A DNA stretch of 64,000 nucleotides from DATGPD01 sp041398565 (GTDB taxonomy: Bacteria; Planctomycetota; UBA1135; UBA2386): assembly GCA_041398565.1 (NCBI GenBank), contig JAWKUN010000004.1:248001-312000 (forward strand), given 5' to 3'. Position numbers and translations under genes: made by a program. The notes beneath the pieces were generated by a model. That model searched no databases, was not told where the DNA came from, and saw only the letters and a program-made list of their open reading frames with translations. Within the stretch, counting starts at the first letter, position 1, and every line of letters begins with the position of its first letter. This document shows positions 58,216 to 64,000 of this stretch, in pieces.

Positions 58216-59214
58216 TCAGGAAGGAGCGGTCGCGTGCTCGCCATGCGCAGCGCGCGTGCCGCTGACCAGGAACAGAGGGAATGCGACCTTGCGCCCGCTC
58301 TTTCCGGGCGCCAAGTAGTTGTCGTCGAGGAGGCGCGTGTCGAGGTCGGCGAACCCGGCATCGGCCAGAGCCGCCATCACCTCTTCTGCATCGAGCCCGA
58401 GGCGCCGGTCGCCCAGCTCCTCACGCATCCACTCCTCGGTGTGGGGTAGGAGATCGGTGACGACGACGCGCCCGCCAGGACGCAGCACCCGTGCGATCTC
58501 GCGGGCGGCCTTGCGCCCATCGCCCAGGTGGTGCCAGACGAGATTGGCGAACGCGGCATCCACCTCGCCGTCGGCGAGCGGAAGACACTCGATCTCGCCG
58601 GCGCGGACCTCGACGCTGGCGGGGAGCCGGTCACGCGCAGCGTTCAGCATGCGCGGCGCGTGATCGACCGCGATCACCCGCGCGCCCTTGCCCGCGAGGT
58701 ATTCGGCGAGATAGCCGGCGCCACAGCCGAGGTCGGCGACGGTGAGACCGGCTGGCACCAGCGCGCTCCAGGCCTCGGCCCGCAGAGCGCCGGTGCTGAA
58801 CTCCTGCCCCACCTCCGCCCAGCGGGCCGCCAATCGGTCGTGCGTCGACCGGCTGTGCGCCCGCCGCCCCTCCCGCACCCGCTCGAGCAGGGTCGCGTCG
58901 CGACGGCCTTGGTCGCTGTCGACGAAGGGTTGCACGACGGCCTGGAACAGCGTGGGTGACCACACCTCGTCTGCACCTGGCGTCGAGGTCCGATAGAAGA
59001 CCCAGGTGCCCTCACGCCGGTCGCGGACCAGCCCGCTGCGCCGCAACAACGCGAGGTGGTTGCTGATTCTGCTCTGCGCGAGCCCGGTGACCTCCGTCAG
59101 CTCGTGCACCGCCAGCTCTTCTCGATGCAGAACCGCGAGGAGACGCAGCCGCACCGGATCGGAGAGCAGCTTCAGGACGAGCTGCAGTCGGTCGACGGCG
59201 GTCACGCTGGGCAC
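58216..59214 (-). CDS. ArsR-type regulator fused to a SAM-dependent methyltransferase
   Basis: This 332-residue fusion has an ArsR winged helix at residues 1-85 (LLSDPVRLRLLAVLHREELAVHEL, then LAQSRISNHLALLRRSGLV as recognition helix) and a class I methyltransferase domain at ~135-310. The methyltransferase shows VADLGCGAGYLAEYLAGKG (motif I), VIAVDHAPRML, LPLADGEVDAAFANLVWHHL and VLRPGGRVVVTDLLPH. ArsR-metal cysteines are absent. Position before ahcY suggests that it senses SAM or S-adenosylhomocysteine, like SahR regulators in Proteobacteria; this is inference. The GTG start at 59214 lies 6 bases from a weak -10, and a near-perfect palindrome overlaps that promoter. Confidence 0.92.
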   Translation of the reverse strand: MPSVTAVDRLQLVLKLLSDPVRLRLLAVLHREELAVHELTEVTGLAQSRISNHLALLRRSGLVRDRREGTWVFYRTSTPGADEVWSPTLFQAVVQPFVDSDQGRRDATLLERVREGRRAHSRSTHDRLAARWAEVGQEFSTGALRAEAWSALVPAGLTVADLGCGAGYLAEYLAGKGARVIAVDHAPRMLNAARDRLPASVEVRAGEIECLPLADGEVDAAFANLVWHHLGDGRKAAREIARVLRPGGRVVVTDLLPHTEEWMREELGDRRLGLDAEEVMAALADAGFADLDTRLLDDNYLAPGKSGRKVAFPLFLVSGTRAAHGEHATAPS

Positions 59215-59220
59215 AACAGA

Positions 59221-59249
59221 ACATCAGCATATCGTGATGAGAGAATCAA
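59221..59249 (-). promoter_or_regulatory. Candidate promoter of the ArsR-methyltransferase/ahcY operon
   Basis: On the minus strand TTGATT (59249-59244), a 17-base spacer and a weak -10 TGATGT (59226-59221) precede the GTG at 59214 by 6 bases. The mRNA would be leaderless or nearly so. The palindrome at 59222-59239 covers the spacer and the -10. Confidence 0.45.
59222..59239. promoter_or_regulatory. Palindromic operator for the ArsR-type regulator
   Basis: CATCAGCATATCGTGATG is an 18-base inverted repeat in which 14 of 18 positions are symmetric (CATCA..AT/AT..TGATG). It is A/T-rich in an otherwise GC-rich region and lies directly before the ArsR gene start. Size, symmetry and position suit an ArsR dimer acting as an autorepressor. 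Confidence 0.55.
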
Positions 59250-59418
59250 GCACCTGCCGTTTCCGTCCATCGCATGGAGCGTTGCGGTTCACCGACGACT
59301 CGGCAGGGCGGACCGCATCTCGCCGAGGTCGAGCGGACGGCAAAGTCCCAATTCTCACCCGCGGCGCGCCGTTCGCAGGCCAGGTCGACCGGCCGCATCG
59401 TAGAAACCCTCCCCGACC

Positions 59419-61191
59419 ATGCCCTCCCACCGCTTCCTCTCCCTCTCCCTCGTCCTGCTCACCTTCGCCACGACCTCTCGCTCTCAAGAGCTCGTCCTCG
59501 ACATCAATCCGGGACCAGCATCGTCCGATCCGGGCGAGTTCTGCGACTTTGTCGGCACCGCCTTGTTCGCTGCCACGGACACCGCGCACGGCCGCGAGCT
59601 CTGGCGGACCGATGGCACCACGGCCACGACGAGCCTGCTGATGGACATCCAGCCAGGCCTGGGGTCGTCCGACCCGAGCGACATGGTCCGGGTCGGGACC
59701 TACGTGTACTTCGTCGCTGACGACGGGGTGCACGGTCGCGAAGTCTGGGTGACCGACGGGACGTCGGCGAACACCCGCATGGTGAGCGATCTCGTGGCCG
59801 GCGCCGCCAGTTCGTCGCCGACGTCGCTCACCGAGGTGAACGGCCATCTGATCTTCGTGGCGACGACTCCGTCCACGGGCGCGGAACTGTGGCGCGTCGA
59901 AGCCCCCGAGTTGGGAGCCGTCCTGCTGGCGGACCTGCGCAGCGGGAGCGTCGGTTCCGACCCCGAGCAGCTGCACGCCAGCGGTTCCGGCGTGTTCTTC
60001 GTCGCCGACGACGGCGCCCACGGCGCCGAGCTCTGGTTCACCCAGGGCCAACCGGGAACCACGCTCCTGCTGCGCGACACGCGAGTCGGCGCCCAGTCCA
60101 GCGACACGGTCGCCCTGCTGGTTCGCGACGACACGCTGTTCTTCGCCGCCGACGACGGGGTCCACGGCGGCGAGCTCTGGCGATCGGACGGCACGAGCGC
60201 CGGCACGGTGCTGGTGGAAGACATCGAGACCGGCGCGGTCGGCTCCGACCCGCGTTTGGGCGCATTGGTGCCGAACGGCCTCGTGTTCCTCGCCACGACG
60301 CAGGCCAACGGCCGCGAGCTGTGGTTCTCCGACGGCACCACCACCAACACGCGCATCGTCCGAGATCTCGCGCCCGGAACTGCCAGCAGCGTCATCGCCT
60401 ACATGAAGACCGCCAACGTGTACGCCTTCTTCGCGCTCACCGAGGCGGCGACCGGGCGCGAGCTGTGGCTCACCGACGGCACCAGCAGCGGCACCTTCCT
60501 GGTGAAGGACATCGCCCGGGGTGCGGCCGGGGGCCTCCTCAACGACCCCGAGACGCTGGCGCCCGCCGGCGTCTCGACGCACGTGATCTTCCAAGCCGAC
60601 GACGGCGTCACCGGCGCCGAAGTGTGGACTTCGGACGGAACCGCGACGCGCACCGCGGCACTCGCCGACCTGTCACTCGGGCCGACCGGGTCCTATCCGT
60701 CGCGCTTCTTCTCGATCGGGCGCCAGGTCCTTTTCGCCGTCAGCACCCCTAGCAACGGGCGCGAGCTCCACCGGGTGCCGCTCCGGTTCTTCGGGGCCGC
60801 TCAGGCCCAGCGCGTCGGCTTCGCCTGCCAGGGCAGCAACGGCCTGTTCCCCGACTTGTTCGTCGACGGCTTGCCGGTGATCGGCAACCCGCAGTTCCGA
60901 ATCCAGGTCAACAACGCGATCCCGAACGTGTTCGGCACGCTCTTCCTGACCAACGTGCGCACGGCGTTTCCCTTGTCCGGCGGCTGCACTGTCTTCGTCG
61001 GCGGCGGTCTCATCGCCCTGCCCTTCGCCACGTCCGCTTCCGGCAACTTCTTCGTTCCGGTGGCCATTCCCGATGTCGAGGAGATGCTCGGCGGCGGGTT
61101 CGTGGCACAGTCCGCCACCGCCGACCTGGGCGGCTCGCTCAACGGCGTCGCCACGCTCAGCAACGGCATCGAGATCGTGCTGGGGCGTTGA
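59419..61191 (+). CDS. Secreted ELWxxDGT-repeat protein
   Basis: This 590-residue protein has a signal peptide (FLSLSLVLLTFATTSRSQ) and about eight beta-propeller-like repeats of 45-50 residues. Each repeat ends in a motif such as GRELWRTDGT, GREVWVTDGT, GRELWFSDGT or GRELWLTDGT, preceded by VYFVADDGVHG. Two repeats have eroded motifs (ELWRVEAPE, ELWFTQGQ). A C-terminal beta domain (~440-590) with GFACQGSNGLFPDL and a GGC cysteine is of a type often attached to exported planctomycete proteins. ELWxxDGT proteins are surface proteins of unknown role, possibly in adhesion or cargo display. ATG 59419 is divergent from the ArsR-ahcY operon. Confidence 0.88.
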   Translation: MPSHRFLSLSLVLLTFATTSRSQELVLDINPGPASSDPGEFCDFVGTALFAATDTAHGRELWRTDGTTATTSLLMDIQPGLGSSDPSDMVRVGTYVYFVADDGVHGREVWVTDGTSANTRMVSDLVAGAASSSPTSLTEVNGHLIFVATTPSTGAELWRVEAPELGAVLLADLRSGSVGSDPEQLHASGSGVFFVADDGAHGAELWFTQGQPGTTLLLRDTRVGAQSSDTVALLVRDDTLFFAADDGVHGGELWRSDGTSAGTVLVEDIETGAVGSDPRLGALVPNGLVFLATTQANGRELWFSDGTTTNTRIVRDLAPGTASSVIAYMKTANVYAFFALTEAATGRELWLTDGTSSGTFLVKDIARGAAGGLLNDPETLAPAGVSTHVIFQADDGVTGAEVWTSDGTATRTAALADLSLGPTGSYPSRFFSIGRQVLFAVSTPSNGRELHRVPLRFFGAAQAQRVGFACQGSNGLFPDLFVDGLPVIGNPQFRIQVNNAIPNVFGTLFLTNVRTAFPLSGGCTVFVGGGLIALPFATSASGNFFVPVAIPDVEEMLGGGFVAQSATADLGGSLNGVATLSNGIEIVLGR

Positions 61192-61218
61192 TGCGGCCAC
61201 CGGGCCGGCCATCCCGAC

Positions 61219-63387
61219 TCAGACCGCCCGCCCGTCGCTGCACGCGGGCAAACGCACGGTGACCGACGTGCCGGCGCCCGGCCGCCCGCGGATCGCCATC
61301 GACCCGCCGCACTTCTGCACGATCCACGCTGCCATGGCCAGCTCCAGACTGCCGCCGGCCTTCTGGAACGGTCGCGGCACGTCGACCCGCTCGTCGCCGG
61401 CAACTCCGTCGCCTTCGCTGCGCACCTCGACTTCGACGCCGTCGTCGAGCGCGCGCGCCCGCAACTCCATCGCCTGCGTCCGCGCACTCAGTTCTGCCGC
61501 TGCCTTGTCCAACAGGTTGACGAACACTTGCGTGAGCAGGAACGGACTCGCCTGCACCGGCGGCAACGGACGCTCGAGTGCCACCACGAAACGGTCGGTC
61601 GCCAAGTCGATGCCGTGGCGCGAACGCGCCACGGCCGCCTGCAGCACGGCTTCGACGTCCAAGCGCTGACCGTCCTGGTTGCCGTGCCCGCGCGCGTAGT
61701 CGCGCAAGCCGACGACGATGCCGCGGATCCGATCCGCCGCGCGGTGGATCTCGTCGATGAGACGCAGCACGTCTTCCCGCATGTCGTCGTACGGGATGTT
61801 GGCGAGACGCAGCTCACCGTGGTGGCGCTGGTGCTGGTCGAGAACGACGACGGCGTCGTTCCACGCCGCGCGCAGCACCGGCACGTTGAGCATGATGGTG
61901 TGGTTGGGGTTGTTGACCTCGTGCGCCAGAGTCGATACCAGGGCCCCCAGCGCCGCCATCCGATGCGCCTCGTCGGCAGCTCGCCGCTGCGCCTCGATTT
62001 CGGCCGCAGCACGCTCCTGATCGGTCACATCGCGGCACGCGAAGAGCAGCGAGCGCCCGAAGGCCGGCGTCGCCTTGGCGTTCACCCGCAGCACCCGTTG
62101 CCCACCTTCGCCGCAGTCGATGACGACGCGCGCGTCCTGGACGACGCCGCCACCCCGTGCCAGGTCGAAGAGGTCGTGGCCGACGATCTCCGCCACGCTG
62201 CGCACCGCGAAGTAGCGCTCGGCAGGCACGCCCAGGCGCTCGCCGACATCGGGCGACATGTAGCGGAAGCGACCCTCGACATCGGTCAGGAACACGGCGT
62301 CGGAGATCTCCACCAGAGTCTCCCGGTGAAGCTCCTCCGACTCCCGCAGCGCGCCTTCGACACGCGTGCGCTCGGCCAGCTCGTACTGCAGTGCCTCGGT
62401 CCGCGCGGCGACCCGCCGCGCCAGGCTCCGGTTCCACAGCGTGACGCCGAGCAAGAGCGTGGCCAGAACGCCGACGATCCCGAGCAGCCACAACCAGTAC
62501 GGCGTGCCGCCGATCTGCACCCAACGCCGGTAGATGCGCGCGTGCTCGGACTCGGTCAGCCCCAGCACGGCCTTGTCGAGGATGCCGAGTAGCGGCGAGT
62601 CGCCCGGGGACACGGCGAGGACCAGCTCGACCTCGTACGACAGGTTCCCGGCGCTGCGCAGGTTGGTGATGCCCTCCCGGTCCATCACGTAGGTGGCGAC
62701 CGGCAACAGCGTGATGAACGCGTCGAGCTCGCCGAACGACAACATCAGGAGTCCGCGACGCGCATCCTGGATCGGCAGGACCTGCCGTCCGGTCAAATCG
62801 CGGTCGAGGTCGTTCCAGCGCAGAATCTGGTTGTCCACCCCCACCTGCTTCATGCGCAGATCGTCCATGCCGTGCACGTCGCGCTCGCTTCGCTTCACCA
62901 CGAGCGTGGTGCGCAGCCGGAGCAGGGGCCGGCTGATGACGCGGCCCTGTGCGCCGGAACCCGGGCGCACCATGAGCGGGATCACGTCGATGCGACGGCG
63001 GTTGAACGCCGCGGGCGGAGCGTCCGGTCGGTAGCGGAACTCGAGTCCGGTGCGCTCGGCGATCAGCGCCAGATAGTCGGCCGCGATTCCCTCGAAGACG
63101 CCGTCGCTGACGAAACCGACCGGCGGCAGCTGCCCCTCGGGGGTGACGTACACGTTGCCGCGGGACGCGCCGATCCAGGCCCGCTCCTCGTCGCTGAGCT
63201 CGGGCGCGCGGTTCTGCGCGGCGAGCGCCCGCCCGAGACCGAGCAGCACCGCGACCCACAGACAAAACGACGCGACCGAGGCCAGACCCGACCGGCAGTG
63301 CCGACGGCAGCGCAACCGCGATGCCGCCGCGGCCATGGCCGCATCGCCGCTTCCTCGGCCGCGACATCTGGTCTGCCGTCTCGCCAT
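61219..63387 (-). CDS. Hybrid sensor kinase: SBP-like sensor, PAS, HisKA, degenerate ATPase domain
   Basis: This 722-residue protein has an export signal (ASVASFCLWVAVLLGLGRALA), a periplasmic solute-binding domain of the SBP_bac_3 type (residues ~60-290, VGFVSDGVFEGIAADYLALIAERTG), one membrane helix (~305-325), and a PAS domain (~370-460, ISDAVFLTDVEGRFRYMSPDVGERLG). The HisKA phosphoacceptor is His489 in LAHEVNNP. The ATPase domain is altered: the N box reads NLLDKAAAE with Lys628 in place of the second Asn, and the G boxes read SEGDGVAG and GGSLELAMA. Its activity as a kinase is doubtful; phosphatase or signal-scaffold roles are possible. No response regulator is adjacent. A shorter start at 63336 is possible. 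Confidence 0.87.
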   Translation of the reverse strand: MARRQTRCRGRGSGDAAMAAAASRLRCRRHCRSGLASVASFCLWVAVLLGLGRALAAQNRAPELSDEERAWIGASRGNVYVTPEGQLPPVGFVSDGVFEGIAADYLALIAERTGLEFRYRPDAPPAAFNRRRIDVIPLMVRPGSGAQGRVISRPLLRLRTTLVVKRSERDVHGMDDLRMKQVGVDNQILRWNDLDRDLTGRQVLPIQDARRGLLMLSFGELDAFITLLPVATYVMDREGITNLRSAGNLSYEVELVLAVSPGDSPLLGILDKAVLGLTESEHARIYRRWVQIGGTPYWLWLLGIVGVLATLLLGVTLWNRSLARRVAARTEALQYELAERTRVEGALRESEELHRETLVEISDAVFLTDVEGRFRYMSPDVGERLGVPAERYFAVRSVAEIVGHDLFDLARGGGVVQDARVVIDCGEGGQRVLRVNAKATPAFGRSLLFACRDVTDQERAAAEIEAQRRAADEAHRMAALGALVSTLAHEVNNPNHTIMLNVPVLRAAWNDAVVVLDQHQRHHGELRLANIPYDDMREDVLRLIDEIHRAADRIRGIVVGLRDYARGHGNQDGQRLDVEAVLQAAVARSRHGIDLATDRFVVALERPLPPVQASPFLLTQVFVNLLDKAAAELSARTQAMELRARALDDGVEVEVRSEGDGVAGDERVDVPRPFQKAGGSLELAMAAWIVQKCGGSMAIRGRPGAGTSVTVRLPACSDGRAV

Positions 63388-63489
63388 CGCGAGCTAGCAG
63401 ACGGCCCTTGCCGAGCGGGCGCAAGAGTCGGCTGCACCCCCAGCCCGAGCGCCGTCGTGACGCGCCCAGCGTTTCCCGAAGAGCGCCGG

Positions 63490-64000
63490 TCAGCGAACGG
63501 CGAACACGTAGCAGGCGCCGGCGTCCGTCCTGTCGTTGTTCGCCTGCTCGCCGCCGACTCCGACCGCAGCACTGTCTTCGAACGGCGCCGCGACCAGGGC
63601 GATCTCGCCACTCACCGCCACCGCAAAGCCGAAACCATCGCCTGCGTCGGTGTTGCTCGCCTTCAAGTAGTGTCGCTGAGTCCAGGTATCGCCGTCGCGC
63701 ACGAAGGCGTAGGCGGCGCCCGCGTCGCGAGCTCCATCGCCGGTGCCGTCGCCGTCGATGCCGGTAGCCTCACTGTCTTCGCCGGGAGCGCCGACCGCGA
63801 GGAGCGTGCCGTCGAAGGCGAGCGCCGCGCCGAACGCATCGCCGCGCCCACTGTTGTCGGCCTTGACGTAGCTGCGGGGCGACCAGACGTCGCCGCTCCT
63901 ACGGTAGGCGTAGACGGCGCCCGCCCCGGGCGAGCTGTCGTCCGCCTGATCGCCACCGATGACGCGCGCGGCGCTGGCTTCGCCCGGAGCACCCACGGCG
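63490..64000 (-). CDS. FG-GAP/integrin-alpha-like repeat protein (partial, N-terminus outside window)
   Basis: The visible 170 residues are the C-terminal part of a repeat protein. About three repeats of roughly 60 residues are seen, each with VGAPGEDS or VAAPFEDS, a run GxDGDGTGDGARDAGAAYAF, and a strand like TWTQRHYLKASNTDAGDGFG. These match FG-GAP propeller blades with Ca2+-binding Asp/Gly loops. The protein ends in DAGACYVFAVR. It is presumably exported and surface-located; the start and any anchor lie beyond the window. It is transcribed in the same direction as the sensor kinase downstream, with a 102-base gap. Confidence 0.85.
   Translation of the reverse strand, partial: AVGAPGEASAARVIGGDQADDSSPGAGAVYAYRRSGDVWSPRSYVKADNSGRGDAFGAALAFDGTLLAVGAPGEDSEATGIDGDGTGDGARDAGAAYAFVRDGDTWTQRHYLKASNTDAGDGFGFAVAVSGEIALVAAPFEDSAAVGVGGEQANNDRTDAGACYVFAVR

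Overview
This is a very GC-rich bacterial chromosome segment packed with housekeeping genes. Planctomycetota is the best fit, on inference only. Pointers are a transmembrane Ser/Thr kinase gene directly followed by an ECF sigma factor and a Cys/His zinc protein, a secreted DUF1573 protein beside PilB/PilT, several 'Cys motif + membrane segment + HEAT-like domain' proteins, and a secreted ELWxxDGT-repeat protein. WaaA (Kdo transferase) implies a lipid-A-type outer membrane. High-GC Myxococcota or Acidobacteriota are not excluded. I see no rRNA, prophage, insertion sequence or CRISPR. The only RNA gene found is tRNA-Cys(GCA).

Layout. 1-3.7 kb: type IV pilus ATPases PilT (cut by the window edge) and PilB, with a DUF1573 protein translationally linked to pilB. 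3.8-12.8 kb: a regulatory block with a hypothetical protein, a coiled-coil membrane protein, a zinc protein, an ECF sigma factor, a Ser/Thr kinase, a membrane protein, a large FHA protein and a GGDEF-like protein without the GGDEF motif. 12.9-24.9 kb: rpsI-rplM, pyruvate kinase, a HEAT-like protein, metK, waaA, secA, a receiver protein, and lspA with a DksA/TraR-like gene. 25.3-32.7 kb: a Xer recombinase, uvrC-uvrB, and two related HEAT-like membrane proteins. 32.7-41.3 kb: a tandem repeat and hairpins, gamma-glutamyltransferase with a lone NIL-domain protein, tRNA-Cys, the MrfB/MrfA-type exonuclease and helicase, a secreted LanC-like protein and a lipoprotein. 41.3-51.6 kb: a Gld-like ABC operon with a DUF4340 protein, dnaK, and a MATE exporter coupled to a secreted amidohydrolase. 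51.8-56.7 kb: a BtuFCD/FecBCD-type importer, an EamA exporter and an SGNH hydrolase. 56.9-59.2 kb: ahcY behind an ArsR-methyltransferase fusion gene with a good palindromic operator. 59.4-64 kb: the ELWxxDGT protein, a hybrid sensor kinase with an eroded ATP site, and a partial FG-GAP protein.

How the parts fit. Genes are organised in tight operons. Eleven gene pairs share the four-base overlap NTGA, and two more overlap in other ways, so translational coupling is common. Clear Shine-Dalgarno sequences are rare, and several candidate -10 elements lie 6-10 bases before the start codon, suggesting short-leader or leaderless mRNAs. MetK, AhcY and the ArsR-methyltransferase belong to S-adenosylmethionine metabolism. 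UvrB/UvrC and MrfA/MrfB give two excision-repair routes within 13 kb. The most novel non-coding signal is a bulged hairpin found three times downstream of genes, whose outer stem differs in sequence but keeps pairing.
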